Assembly (NCBI GenBank): GCA_020445785.1
Contig: JAGRFZ010000048.1
Coordinates: 1-42,602, forward strand
From: Rhodocyclaceae bacterium
GTDB lineage: Bacteria; Pseudomonadota; Gammaproteobacteria; Burkholderiales; Rhodocyclaceae
DNA: 42,602 nucleotides
Reading direction: 5' to 3'
The notes under the pieces are model-generated. The model was not told where the DNA came from. It was given only the letters and a program-made list of their open reading frames with translations, and made no database searches. The number at the start of each line of letters is the position of its first letter. Position 1 is the first letter of the stretch. The position numbers were made by a program, and so were the translations under genes. Shown here one piece after another: positions 25,701 through 33,835 of the stretch.

Positions 25701-26258
25701 GCGGATGGCCTGATCGATCACGGTGGCGAGCCTGGGGTCGGAACTCGCGTCGTATCCCAGCAGCCGGCCGTTCTGCGGTGCCAACGGGTCGATCAGGACG
25801 ATGGGGAAGTATCTGGACCGAGGGGTCGCAGTCACCAATTGCTCCTGTTCGCCGAACTCGGTGATCCGAAACTGCAGATAGCCGTTTTCCTGCATCGCTT
25901 GCTCGAGCTGCGCGCGCTCGTCGGCAGCCACCCGTTGCAGAGAAATGATCGAACGGATATGCGGATAGGAACGGAGCATCTCTTCGGAGAGCGTGGATAG
26001 CTGCACGTAACTCACCACGTCGCTGGCCTGAAAGAGGCCGACGAGGCCGGTCAGCACGACCTCGAGTGTGCCGATGCGTCGTGACAGTTCCGCCTGCACC
26101 AGCGAGGCTTCGTTCGAAAACTCGTGCTCGGCCCGCGACAAGTCCATCCAGATCGAGAGCAGGCCACTGCCCAGGCCGAGCAAAATTCCGGTCAGCCATA
26201 GCAGTGCCCGCTCCCGCGCACGCAAGGGCGGTGGCTGCCGGCGTTCCGGGCCGCTCAT
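22800..26258 (-). CDS. Hybrid sensor histidine kinase: CHASE-PAS-HisKA-HATPase-REC-REC-HPt
   Basis: The 1152-residue membrane kinase has a first membrane helix (about 18-40), a periplasmic CHASE-like domain (about 45-290), and a second helix at about 311-335 ([20 protein letters not shown]). After these come a PAS domain (about 355-470), HisKA with [13 protein letters not shown] (His about 499), an ATPase domain ([18 protein letters not shown]), two receivers and a C-terminal HPt ([14 protein letters not shown], His about 1088). The receivers read [21 protein letters not shown] and [23 protein letters not shown]. This is a full internal phosphorelay of the BarA/ArcB type, whose output regulator is not nearby. 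It begins 102 nt after a periplasmic binding protein gene, which probably supplies ligand sensing. Start 26258 was chosen over an unconserved N-terminal extension. Confidence 0.95.
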   Translation of the reverse strand: MSGPERRQPPPLRARERALLWLTGILLGLGSGLLSIWMDLSRAEHEFSNEASLVQAELSRRIGTLEVVLTGLVGLFQASDVVSYVQLSTLSEEMLRSYPHIRSIISLQRVAADERAQLEQAMQENGYLQFRITEFGEQEQLVTATPRSRYFPIVLIDPLAPQNGRLLGYDASSDPRLATVIDQAIRTGKVAASPPLRLVRGPAGILVFKARYQGRYSPGTTAGRVAMVDGAIAVELDPERLLQDLVSASSRTEIALHQGDAARDPSAQEAGLAGDAVDGTSALPVFRYRRTLDVYGQPVALLVSQQAKPEDISIGWLAMALSSPILVMLAVGLAWRNLRIRQLREREIEETIRDDERRFRNVVETAFDAVVITDEHGRIVTWNRQAETLFGWRSDEAIGKSKLAEIFPDKTCVECQGEPSGRRPQEPAREYLETIAHDRNGTTFPVEIAISETRSGETYQKSVFIRDIRARKAQEAGLQQAKAAAEAGSRAKSEFLATMSHEIRTPMNGVLGMTELLLRSRLDAQQRYYAETAHRSGQALLDLINNILDFSKIEANKLQLARSPFDLHETVESVLQMVAEQAREKHLELLADIPAELDVHLVGDGPRLRQVLLNLVGNAVKFTERGEILIRVRVLEGDGDEIRVSFEVQDSGIGIDTEKLACIFDPFTQADSSSSRRFDGTGLGLAISRQLVALMGGEIGVESEQGGGSTFRFSARFAKQRANGTRPTASLEAYAGSKVLVVDDNLATRVLLLKKLEEWGLQADGAAAGDEGLGLLREAAAVGKPYALAILDRMMPGMDGITLARRIKADPDLADVRLLMYSAMHAESGDAPWRDAGIEAYLSKPARLQDLRDQLSRLLAAKPPEAATEPTPATPPSATASGVLVGKRVLVVEDNPVNQAVALGMLALFGCRAEVAENGRAALTYLQTNPCDLILMDCHMPEMDGFAATSAIRGQARTDRQIPIIALTADVQKGVRERCHASGMNDCLSKPFSQETLRRVLEKWLSTPPTGTDALLCPSGSDRPCTNEYEKSPVDPRALDRLRALQRPGTPDVLGRVIQLYLDSAPALIDEIVRAVAAGDAEGLRAAAHGLKSSSANLGGMPLSAICERLEILGRHDRLAEAPRLADDLKREYRRVEQLLAAAAGTTSDAPD

Positions 26259-26360
26259 CGGTTCACGCCACCGGCCGGGTGCGCGCCGACGCGACGGCGC
26301 CTGGTGCGTGGCGCACCCCCGTGGCCGGGCCACCGCGACCGGTGTGGGCATGGATCAGGC

Positions 26361-27383
26361 TCATGGAATCTTCTTGGACTTGTTCACCAGGTTCCTGGGC
26401 AGCGTGATACCGCTGGCTGCCAGCAGGGATGTATTTGTCCAAATGTCCCATTTCTTGTTGGGTACGATCGCAATGTCGGCGGGCTGGGTGCCGCCGAGAA
26501 TGCTCAACGCCGCCTTGCCGGACCACTCACCCTGTTCCTCTGGCACCTTGGTGTATCCGAGCATGGTGTAGGGCATCATCCAACCGTGGCTCGTGATGCT
26601 CAATCGCCGCGACTCCGGAAGGATCGCTGCGCGAATCCGCCCCTCGTCCCACTCCCGAATGCCGGAATTGCTGCCCATGATGATGAAATCGTACTGCTGG
26701 GCGAGGTGATAGGCGGCCAACCACTCGTCCGCTGTGTCCACCAGCCGCGAATCCAGTTCAATGCCGTTTCTTTCTGCGGCCTGGGCAAAGCGCGCCAGGT
26801 TCTTGGTTTCGGTGCGGGTATTGGCGCCGATGTAGATCGCTCTGGCGTGCCGGGACTGAAGCGCCTTGACCCGTTCGAGCAAGGGCTGGATCGGGGCGAT
26901 TTCGACCATCCCTGTCACGTTGCGGAAGGGAAAGCCGTACTCTTCGACCGTCCAATTGACCCCGCAGAAGACGAAGGGCGTGGCATGGTCCTTGAAGTGC
27001 GCCTGGATGACGAACTTGGCGGCATTGTCATCGGCAGTGATGACCACGTCCGGTTGCCAACGCTCGATCAACTGCTTGGCTTCCAGGCCCTTCGCCTGTA
27101 TGTACGCGAGGTCCTTGTGCCGTTTGGTGTCCATGTCGAACTGCTTCAGCTCGCATTTTCCCGTCAGCACCGAACGTAGCCCCCGCTCGACGCCGTCCGA
27201 CCAGGCATAGCCCTGATGGTAGGACGAGATGAAGAGGCATTTTTGCGCCAGCACCGTGCCCGGCAGCGCTGCGCCCAGATACAGCAGCATTGCGAACAGG
27301 CGCCGTGCGAACGGCAGCTGCCGCCGATGCTCCCGATCGTTGCTGCGGCTCGGCCGATGGTCGTGTCGCGTCAAATGGTTCAT
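26361..27383 (-). CDS. ABC-type periplasmic substrate-binding protein, sensory partner of the hybrid kinase
   Basis: This 340-residue protein has a signal peptide (FARRLFAMLLYLGAALPGTV, then LAQ|KC). The mature part shows a type 1 periplasmic-binding fold of the ABC substrate-binding (DUF534-like) kind: FISSYHQGYAWSDGVERGLR at its start, RWQPDVVITADDNAAKFVIQ, FVFCGVNWTVEEYGFPFRNV and FIIMGSNSGIREWDEGRIRA. No ABC permease or ATPase gene accompanies it. In related genomes such orphan binding proteins often pair with CHASE or PAS-containing kinases, so a sensory role is more likely than uptake here. The GAAAGGAC bases directly before the ATG could serve as a ribosome-binding site, although they are very close. 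Confidence 0.85.
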   Translation of the reverse strand: MNHLTRHDHRPSRSNDREHRRQLPFARRLFAMLLYLGAALPGTVLAQKCLFISSYHQGYAWSDGVERGLRSVLTGKCELKQFDMDTKRHKDLAYIQAKGLEAKQLIERWQPDVVITADDNAAKFVIQAHFKDHATPFVFCGVNWTVEEYGFPFRNVTGMVEIAPIQPLLERVKALQSRHARAIYIGANTRTETKNLARFAQAAERNGIELDSRLVDTADEWLAAYHLAQQYDFIIMGSNSGIREWDEGRIRAAILPESRRLSITSHGWMMPYTMLGYTKVPEEQGEWSGKAALSILGGTQPADIAIVPNKKWDIWTNTSLLAASGITLPRNLVNKSKKIP

Positions 27384-27894
27384 GTCCTTTCACCGCCCCT
27401 GCAGGGCGCTCGCGTTGATGTCGTTCGCGGCAGGGCAGGACAGTAGGGAAAGACGGCCCACCCTTCGGCGAGCCGGAGTGGGCTCGCGACGCCTCGCCAG
27501 GGGCTGTGCCGCGTGCCGGGGTACGTGGCGCATTCTGCCATGCCCCGCGGCATCAGCCGTGCATGCCGTCGTGGTGCCTACGCGGGTAGGTCATCGCGCC
27601 CGTCCGGCAGGTTTGCCGCCGTCCGGCGCCAACCACAGTGGTCGGGATGTCGGCGAAAGCGCGGTGCCGCCGAATCCGTAATCCGGCGGCGACACCAAGC
27701 CGTCTATCGGCCCGTTCGGGGCATCCTTGAGTGAGGAGGTGCGCGAGCCAGCGCCCGCTGTGCGAGGAGATCGTGCGGCCGTGCCCGCGTATGAGTGCCG
27801 CGCATCATCATCGCGGCGGCGATTCACGGGCGCTCGGCTCCGAGGCGATCTCGCACGCGACGCCCATGCCCGGTGCCGACTGGCGTCCATCCGC
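27384..27894. other. Gene-free stretch between the binding-protein gene and the VWA module
   Basis: About 510 nt without a supported gene; the open frames here are short and look non-coding. A hairpin of GCCGCCG (about 27668-27674) with CGGCGGC and an 11-nt loop lies in the middle, with no T tract. Both flanking genes are on the minus strand, so this stretch should include the 3' end of the VWA operon transcript and the promoter of the binding-protein gene, neither of which I can place firmly. Confidence 0.4.
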
Positions 27895-28299
27895 TTACGG
27901 CACGACCACCCGCCAATTCCCGGGCACCGGCAAGTCGCTCGCTGCAGCATTGCTGATCAGGATCACCTGGTCCGCCCGATCGAACGGCGGCTTGGCTGCG
28001 CGCGCCGTCAGCGCATCGAGGTTGCGCGGCGCATAGGCGTCGAGACGTCCCGGGCGCAGGCGAGCTGCGAAATCATGGATGGGCGCCTTGTCGGTTTCCA
28101 GCGCGTAGACCGTGTAGCGGCGCCCCTCGAGGCTGCGCAGGACGGCCGGTAGCCGGGGCAGGGCCTCACGCATCGCAAACGAGGTGTCGATCAGCACCAG
28201 TACCTTGTGGGGGTGTTTCCCCAGGTAGGCGTGATAGCCGCCGGCCAGGCCACCGAAGGCGGCGACAGCGAGGATGAGCCAGCGGGTCAGCGGTCCCAT
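27895..28299 (-). CDS. Small membrane-anchored VWA-like protein with an incomplete MIDAS
   Basis: This 134-residue protein has one N-terminal membrane helix (LTRWLILAVAAFGGLAGGYH) and a compact domain VLVLIDTSFAMREALPRLPA, then RYTVYALETDKAPIHDFAAR and DQVILISNAAASDLPVPGNW. The alternation of strands and the DTSFAM position resemble a truncated von Willebrand A domain. A full MIDAS reads DxSxS plus downstream Thr and Asp; here only D and the first S remain (DTSFA), so metal binding is uncertain. The positive-inside rule places the domain in the periplasm. It begins 4 nt after the VWA/binding-protein gene and is the last gene of the module, so it is probably co-transcribed. It may be a partner or a degenerate copy of the larger VWA protein. 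Confidence 0.65.
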   Translation of the reverse strand: MGPLTRWLILAVAAFGGLAGGYHAYLGKHPHKVLVLIDTSFAMREALPRLPAVLRSLEGRRYTVYALETDKAPIHDFAARLRPGRLDAYAPRNLDALTARAAKPPFDRADQVILISNAAASDLPVPGNWRVVVP

Positions 28300-28303
28300 G
28301 GCC

Positions 28304-30049
28304 TCACATCTCGGCGTTGAGGAGGGCGCCGATCTTGTACTCGATCTCGCCTTCGCCGGCGTTGAGGCTGGCCGCTTCGACGAGGGACGAGAGCTGCTTC
28401 AACTGGTCGATCTTGGCTTCGTAGCCGATGGTGTAGATCGGGATGCCGAGGCCTTCGAAGATCTCGGCACTGGCGGCGAAATCGAAGCCGCGGTTGGTGT
28501 CGCCGTCGGTCAGCACGAACAGCACCGGCTTGATCTGTGGGTTGCGTGCCTTGGCGTCGAGCAGCATCTCGAGGCCGACCACGGCGCCGTCGTACATCGC
28601 GGTGTTGCCCTCGGCCTCCATGCGCTTGACGGCGGCGTGGAAGGCGGCCTTCTGGGCGATGTCGAAGGGACGGATCGGCAGCACCGTGGTGACCTGGTGA
28701 TTGAACACCACCAGGCCGATGGCGTTGTTCGGGCTGATGAACTCGGAGCCGCCGAGCAAGGCCTTCTTCAGTTGCGAGAGCCGCGCACCGCGCATCGAGC
28801 CGCTGACGTCGCAGACGAACACCGCGGCGATCGGCCGGCCGGCGTCCTTCTTCTCCTTCCACAGGCGCTGGGCCTGCACCAGCAGATCGCCCGCCGGCAC
28901 CGGGTAGGCGGCCCGGTAGTCGATGTCCGGGTCGAAGCCGAATTCCTTGGCGAGGCGGCGGTATTGCCGGCGCTGGCCGAACTCGGCGAAGGCGGCCAGG
29001 GTCTCGCGCTGGTCGGCGTCGAGTGTGCCGATGCCGACCAGCGGGTTGTCGTGGCGTACGCCGAACGGGATGAACTCGTAGCCGGACTTGAGCGACGCGG
29101 TCTGGGCGTAGGTCTGGTACTCCATCACGAAGGCGTCGAGCGAGCCGTTGCGCTCGACCGACTCGCGCATCTGAAGTGTGGTCAGCGCAACGAAAGGCAC
29201 GCCCTTCTGAAAACTTTCGAAGGCACTGACCACGGCAGGCGAGAGCATCGCGCCCGGCTGATTGTCGCTGAACCGGTTGAGCACGGTCACCAGGAAGTTG
29301 AGCCCGGTGCTGCTCGCGAAAGGATCCGTGTAGCCCATCACCAGGCTCCCTTGGACCACGGCGTCCACCAAGGTCGGCACGTCGATGCGGCCGTATTTTT
29401 CGCGCAGCCGAGCGGCTACCGACTGCTTCATGACGATGCCGGCGACATTGCCGACGGTGCGCTCGGCGATCGGCTCCACCGCGACGCCTTCGGCCCGGAT
29501 CATCGAGATCCACAGTCCGTTCGATGGTGAGTAGCCCTGGGGCAGATGCTTGCGTGAGGCGATGTAGTCGTGGCCGGTGCCCGACGCGATCTTGCGCAAC
29601 GCCACCTGTGCCGGGCGGCCGCTCGTCAGGCGCAGGCCGGCGTTATTGAAGTCCTGGGCGACGCGCACCATCCAGCCGTCGGTGCCGGTGCCGGACTTTT
29701 CGGTGGAAGCAAAGATCTCGACCACGGCATTGGCGACGCCCCCGGCCGGAACGACGACCAAAGGAAAGGTGTCGATCGCCGGCAGCCGTTTCTTGAGATC
29801 GGTGCCGCCGGCCAGTTCGATGCGTGCGCGCTCGGTGACGATGTCCTCGCGCCAGTCGACTTGATCGCGCATCCGGCGCAGTTCGTCGGCGGCCCGTTCG
29901 AAGGGCATCGCCCGATTCCGGCCGCCGCTGTCGCCGCCGAGCGGGAAACTGCCGTCCGGGCCGAGAAACTGGGTCGCGACGGCCGCCGCGATCGCCACGA
30001 ACACCACGATTGCCACAATGCCGCGCCTGCCGGCCTTCCCCTTCGCCAT
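28304..30049 (-). CDS. Membrane-anchored substrate-binding-like and VWA domain protein
   Basis: The 581-residue protein begins with a basic segment and one uncleaved membrane helix (GKAGRRGIVAIVVFVAIAAA), which should place the rest in the periplasm. Residues about 60-390 look like a type 2 solute-binding domain (for example FPLVVVPAGGVANAVVEIFA, then IVMKQSVAARLREKYGRIDV and VQGSLVMGYTDPFASSTGLN). Residues about 400-580 are a VWA domain with an intact MIDAS: FVCDVSGSMRGARL (DxSxS), GNTAMYDGAVVG (Thr) and LTDGDTNRGFD (Asp). The ATG 30049 has a GGGGAG ribosome-binding site; a GTG 6 nt upstream is also in frame. It lies 49 nt after the coiled-coil gene and 4 nt before the small VWA-like gene. 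Confidence 0.85.
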   Translation of the reverse strand: MAKGKAGRRGIVAIVVFVAIAAAVATQFLGPDGSFPLGGDSGGRNRAMPFERAADELRRMRDQVDWREDIVTERARIELAGGTDLKKRLPAIDTFPLVVVPAGGVANAVVEIFASTEKSGTGTDGWMVRVAQDFNNAGLRLTSGRPAQVALRKIASGTGHDYIASRKHLPQGYSPSNGLWISMIRAEGVAVEPIAERTVGNVAGIVMKQSVAARLREKYGRIDVPTLVDAVVQGSLVMGYTDPFASSTGLNFLVTVLNRFSDNQPGAMLSPAVVSAFESFQKGVPFVALTTLQMRESVERNGSLDAFVMEYQTYAQTASLKSGYEFIPFGVRHDNPLVGIGTLDADQRETLAAFAEFGQRRQYRRLAKEFGFDPDIDYRAAYPVPAGDLLVQAQRLWKEKKDAGRPIAAVFVCDVSGSMRGARLSQLKKALLGGSEFISPNNAIGLVVFNHQVTTVLPIRPFDIAQKAAFHAAVKRMEAEGNTAMYDGAVVGLEMLLDAKARNPQIKPVLFVLTDGDTNRGFDFAASAEIFEGLGIPIYTIGYEAKIDQLKQLSSLVEAASLNAGEGEIEYKIGALLNAEM

Positions 30050-30104
30050 CGTCACTCCCCGGTCTGCGCGCGCCCACGCGCGCCTCGTTGGTTGCGGATA
30101 TGCC

Positions 30105-30890
30105 TCATCGGCCCGAGGCGTAGCGCCCGGTGCGGCCGGCCAGGGCCTCCAGCTCGCGGATCGCCTCGTCCGCGCTCAGTTTGGCGTGGCCGTCGCGGGT
30201 GCGCGTCCCGGCCAGCGCGGCGGAGGTGTTGTCGAGCACCGCCAGCGCCCGCTCGTTCTCGGCCAGCAAATCCTCGACCTTGGTGCGTTGCTCGCGCAGC
30301 AGGGCCTGCCGCTGGCGGATCGTCGCGAGTTCGACTGCCTCCTTGTCGGTGACGCCGTCCTTTGCGATCTCGGTCTCGCGGCGCTGCAGATGAGCCTCGT
30401 CGATGCCGGCCAGACTGGTCAGCGTCACCACCACCTCGTTGAGGTTGTCCAGCGCGGCCAGATAGACCTGCTCGGCGGTGCCGAGATACCGCCCGTAGGT
30501 GACCTCGCCTTCGTCGAGCCGGTGGCGCAGCACTTCGACCAGGCGTTCGAGCTTCTGCCGCAACAATTGCAATTGCGCGACGCCCTGGTCGGCGTCGAGG
30601 CGCGCCAGTGCGGCCTCCAGCCGCATGACCCTGGCTTCGCCCTCGGCGTCGAATTCGCCTGGGCCACGCACCAGCTTGCCGGCAAAATCCGGGTCGCGCA
30701 ATTTGAGCAGCGGCCAGAGCGCCAGGAGAACCACTGCGAGCGCCAGCGATGCCACGCTCATCACCAGGCCGGGACCGAACCAGGCGTGGAACAGCCAGAC
30801 GGCACCGATGCTGACGACCAGCACCAGCCAACTCGATGGTTCGGTGGCCAGGGCGCTGAAGAGCCGGCGTGACAACATGATGGCGTGCAT
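30105..30890 (-). CDS. Inner-membrane coiled-coil protein of unknown family
   Basis: The 261-residue protein has two closely spaced hydrophobic segments (residues about 20-40, WLVLVVSIGAVWLFHAWFGP, and about 43-62, MSVASLALAVVLLALWPLLK). A long charged helical tail (about 75-245) is rich in Glu, Arg and Leu, for example RLDADQGVAQLQLLRQKLER, and reads as coiled coil. A hairpin topology would put the tail in the cytoplasm. It resembles XpaC-like membrane proteins that accompany TelA in other bacteria only in layout; I cannot confirm homology. It lies 50 nt after the AAA gene and before the VWA gene, so it may couple the cytoplasmic ATPase to the periplasmic domains. The alternative start at Met 5 is also plausible. 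Confidence 0.7.
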   Translation of the reverse strand: MHAIMLSRRLFSALATEPSSWLVLVVSIGAVWLFHAWFGPGLVMSVASLALAVVLLALWPLLKLRDPDFAGKLVRGPGEFDAEGEARVMRLEAALARLDADQGVAQLQLLRQKLERLVEVLRHRLDEGEVTYGRYLGTAEQVYLAALDNLNEVVVTLTSLAGIDEAHLQRRETEIAKDGVTDKEAVELATIRQRQALLREQRTKVEDLLAENERALAVLDNTSAALAGTRTRDGHAKLSADEAIRELEALAGRTGRYASGR

Positions 30891-30940
30891 TCCCTGTCGC
30901 TGCGCGATCCGCGGATGTTAGCGCAAAGCCCCGCCAGGGG

Positions 30941-32410
30941 TCAGTCGGCCGGCACCGTCCGGGCGGCCGCCCAGGCGCGCAGATGGGCGATTTTCTCGGC
31001 CATCAGCACCGACAGCGGCCTTGTACGGGCCAGTTCGGATTGCAGATCGGCGTCGGCCAGCACGGTGCCTCGGGCATGGGCCGCATACAGGGAAGCCACC
31101 ACCGCCTGTTCGATCTCGGCGCCGGAGAAGCCCTCGGAGGCGTCGGCCAGCGCGTCCAGTGAAAAGCGGCTGCGTGGCTGGCCGCGCTTGTCGAGGTGGA
31201 TGCCGAAGATCTCGGCGCGTACGTCGCGTGACGGCAGATCGACAAAGAAGATCTCGTCGAAACGTCCCTTGCGCAGCAACTCCGGTGGCAGCGACGCCAC
31301 ATCGTTGGCGGTGGCCACCAGGAACACCGCCTCGGTCCGTTCGGCCATCCAGGTCAGCAGGGTACCCAGGACCCGTCGCGATGGACCGCCGTCGCGGTCG
31401 TCGGCGAGGCCCTTCTCGATTTCGTCGATCCACAGCACGCAGGGCGCCATCTGCGCGGCGGTGGCCAGCGCTTCGCGCAGGTTGCGCTCGGTCTCGCCGT
31501 AGTACTTGTTGTACAGGGTGGCGAAATCGAGCCGTAGCAGCGGTACGCCGAAGGCACCGGCGCAGGCCTTGGCGGCGAGGCTCTTGCCGGCGCCCTGGAC
31601 ACCGAGCAGCAATACGCCCTTGGGCGCGTCGAGGCCCGGCGGCGGGCGGTCGGCGACGAACACCGCTCGGCGCATTTCGAGCCAGGCCTTGAGGCGGCCA
31701 AGGCCGGCGACGTCGGCCATACGGGCGGTCTCGAGCTCGAAGGAGAGCACGCTGCCGCTGTCGAGCAGGCGGTACTTGGCCTCGGTCAGGGCGGGCAGGT
31801 CGGCTTCGGTGAGGGCACCGTCGTCGTGGATTGCGTTCTTCGCCAGCCGGCGCACATCGTCCGCAGTGAGGCCCAGCAGATTGCGCGCCAGGGCGTCCAC
31901 CACCGAACTGCGCGCCTGCAGCCGTCGGCGGTGGCGCTGGCCCCACGCGGCGGCCTCCTCCTCGATGATCGCGCGCACCGCCGCCAGGTCGGGCAGGCGC
32001 AGTTCGAAGCGCGCGGAGAGGTTGCGCAGCTCGTCGGGGATCGGCACGCTGGGTCCGATCAACGCGATGGTCGGTGCCGGCGCGCCGCGCTGGGCGACTT
32101 CGCGCAGATGGCGGATGGTCAGCGGATCGTCGAGATAGGGATGGAAATCCAGCAGCAGATAGATGCCGGCGCCCTGGCAGATGCGGATGTGCGCCAGCAG
32201 GCGGCCGGGCTCGACCAGGGTGCGCTGCGGCGCCTGAGCCAGATCGAGCCGCGCCAGACCGTCGACGGCGCTCCAACGGTAGAGCGGCAGTCCGGCGCCC
32301 AGCGCAGTGCGGCGGAAGAGGTCGATCGCACGGCGTTCTTCGCGCGTCTCGACCGCGATCAGCGGCGTGTGCGTGCGAAGGATCAGCTCGAGATCTTTCA
32401 AGTCGGTCAC
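30941..32410 (-). CDS. Ycf46-like AAA+ ATPase
   Basis: The 489-residue cytoplasmic protein has an N-terminal Ycf46-like domain (DLELILRTHTPLIAVETREE, then GLPLYRWSAVDGLARLD) and a classic AAA module. Walker A is LLLGVQGAGKSLAAKACA (about 268), Walker B is VLWIDEIEKGLA (about 325), sensor 1 is FLVATANDV and the Arg finger region is LRKGRFDEIFFVDLPSRDVR. The segment YNKYYGETERNLREAL is the pore-loop/second-region helix of classic AAA proteins. Such proteins remodel partner proteins by ATP hydrolysis; the cyanobacterial Ycf46 role is linked to carbon metabolism but is not firmly known. The start codon is GTG (32408-32410). It is first in the minus-strand module and diverges from telA. Confidence 0.88.
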   Translation of the reverse strand: MTDLKDLELILRTHTPLIAVETREERRAIDLFRRTALGAGLPLYRWSAVDGLARLDLAQAPQRTLVEPGRLLAHIRICQGAGIYLLLDFHPYLDDPLTIRHLREVAQRGAPAPTIALIGPSVPIPDELRNLSARFELRLPDLAAVRAIIEEEAAAWGQRHRRRLQARSSVVDALARNLLGLTADDVRRLAKNAIHDDGALTEADLPALTEAKYRLLDSGSVLSFELETARMADVAGLGRLKAWLEMRRAVFVADRPPPGLDAPKGVLLLGVQGAGKSLAAKACAGAFGVPLLRLDFATLYNKYYGETERNLREALATAAQMAPCVLWIDEIEKGLADDRDGGPSRRVLGTLLTWMAERTEAVFLVATANDVASLPPELLRKGRFDEIFFVDLPSRDVRAEIFGIHLDKRGQPRSRFSLDALADASEGFSGAEIEQAVVASLYAAHARGTVLADADLQSELARTRPLSVLMAEKIAHLRAWAAARTVPAD

Positions 32411-32438
32411 GGCGGGAGGTCGGAGCGAACGGAGCCCG

Positions 32439-32444
32439 ATTATG
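32439..32444 (-). promoter_or_regulatory. -10-like hexamer of the AAA/VWA operon
   Basis: CATAAT on the minus strand, 28 nt before the GTG of the AAA gene. The 228-nt divergent gap (32411-32638) must also hold the telA promoter; GTTATCC-like bases near 32600 are the only weak candidate there. Confidence 0.35.
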
Positions 32445-32638
32445 GTCCGCGCCGGCGTCGGGGGCCAGTCTCGATGGCCCGAACCGCGAGACCAGTGGCC
32501 GTGGCCATGCCCACCGGCCGTGCCGCGAAGACGGCCGCCCGGCGTTCGATTTCGACTTCACCGATGGGTGCAGGCCGCGGTCGGTGGCTTCTGGGGTTAT
32601 CCTGCGCTCCTGACCGAACCTGTGAATCAGGAGACAGC

Positions 32639-33835
32639 ATGAGCGGTGACACCCGGAGCCTGGTCTTCGCCGACAAGGAAGCGCTGAAGAAGGAGCTGAA
32701 CCTCGCTGATCCCGCCCGGATCGAAGCCGATCCGGCCACCGACGCCGAGCTCGATGCCCAGGCCGACGCATTGGTCGGCCGCCTGGTCGATGTGGCGGCC
32801 GACGACCACGACGCCCAGACCCAGGCCAAGGCCGCGGTCGAGACCATGGGCATACAGCTGCAGAAGGAGGCGGCACGGCGCAGCCAGATGCTGCAGCAGC
32901 CGATCAAGCAACTTTCCGAGCAGAGCGGCGACGGCGGCCAGGTGGCCAACGCGCTGGTGGATCTGAAAGTCCAGGTCGAGGCATTGGATCCCGCCAAGTT
33001 CGACCTCGAGGCCGGCTGGTTTTCGCGGGCGCTGGGCTTCCTGCCGGGCATCGGCACGCCGCTGAAGCGCTACTTCACGCGCTACGAGGCGGCCTCGACG
33101 GTGATCGATGCGGTAATGAACTCGCTGAAGTCGGGCCAGGACCAGCTCAAGCGCGACAACATCACGCTGGCCGAGGACCAGAAACAGATGCGCGCCCTCG
33201 GCCACAAGCTGGAACGGGCGATCAAGCTCGGCGAACTGATCGACCGCAAGCTGCAGGATCGCGTCGCCACCGAGCTGGTATCCGACGATCCGCGCACCGT
33301 CTTCATCCAGGAGGAACTGCTGTTCCCGCTGCGTCAGCGCATCCAGGACCTGCAGCAGCAACTCCTGGTGAACCAGCAGGGCTTTCTGACGATCGAAATG
33401 ATCGTGCGCAACAACAAGGAGCTGATCCGCGGCGTCAACCGAGCGCAGAACGTCACGGTCAGCGCACTGCAGGTCGCGGTCACGCTGGCACTGGCACTGG
33501 CCAACCAGCGAATCGTGCTGGAGAAGGTGCAGGCGGTGACCAAGACCACCGAGGCCTTGATCGCCGGCACCGCCGAGCGGTTGAAGACGCAGGGTGCCGA
33601 GATCCACAAGCAGGCAGCCGGTACGGCGCTCGACCTCGACGTCCTGCGGCAATCGTTCGCCGACATCCGCGCGGCGCTCGACGACGTCTCGCGCTACCGC
33701 CAGGAGGCCCTGCCCAAGATGGCCGAGAACATCGTCGAGATGGACCGGATGGCCGCCGAATCCGAGCAGACCATCCAGCGCATGGAAGGCGCCGCGGCTT
33801 CCGCGCGGGACTTTCCGATCGAAATCATCGACTGA
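32639..33835 (+). CDS. telA: Toxic-anion resistance protein of the TelA family
   Basis: The 398-residue all-alpha cytoplasmic protein matches TelA (PF05816). It has a N-terminal FADKEALKKELNLADPARIE, the conserved WFSRALGFLPGIGTPLKRYF segment (about 125), the TLAEDQKQMRALGHKLERAI helix and QGFLTIEMIVRNNKELIRGV, followed by the VTVSALQVAVTLALALANQR strand-helix hallmark. TelA was named from plasmid tellurite-resistance loci, but it is also chromosomal and linked to cell-envelope stress. Its biochemical activity is unknown. AGGAG 6 nt before the ATG supports the start. It faces the AAA/VWA operon across 228 nt, and in other genomes TelA commonly sits with VWA and membrane coiled-coil proteins, so the five genes are probably one system. 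Confidence 0.9.
   Translation: MSGDTRSLVFADKEALKKELNLADPARIEADPATDAELDAQADALVGRLVDVAADDHDAQTQAKAAVETMGIQLQKEAARRSQMLQQPIKQLSEQSGDGGQVANALVDLKVQVEALDPAKFDLEAGWFSRALGFLPGIGTPLKRYFTRYEAASTVIDAVMNSLKSGQDQLKRDNITLAEDQKQMRALGHKLERAIKLGELIDRKLQDRVATELVSDDPRTVFIQEELLFPLRQRIQDLQQQLLVNQQGFLTIEMIVRNNKELIRGVNRAQNVTVSALQVAVTLALALANQRIVLEKVQAVTKTTEALIAGTAERLKTQGAEIHKQAAGTALDLDVLRQSFADIRAALDDVSRYRQEALPKMAENIVEMDRMAAESEQTIQRMEGAAASARDFPIEIID

Noticed and set aside
23319-26000. An 893-codon plus-strand frame opposite the hybrid kinase
   Set aside because: Mirror frame; the kinase motifs on the minus strand explain the coding signal.
27384-27894. Hidden gene in the 510-nt gap
   Set aside because: The frames of up to about 140 codons lack start signals and recognisable sequence, and are typical of GC-rich non-coding DNA.
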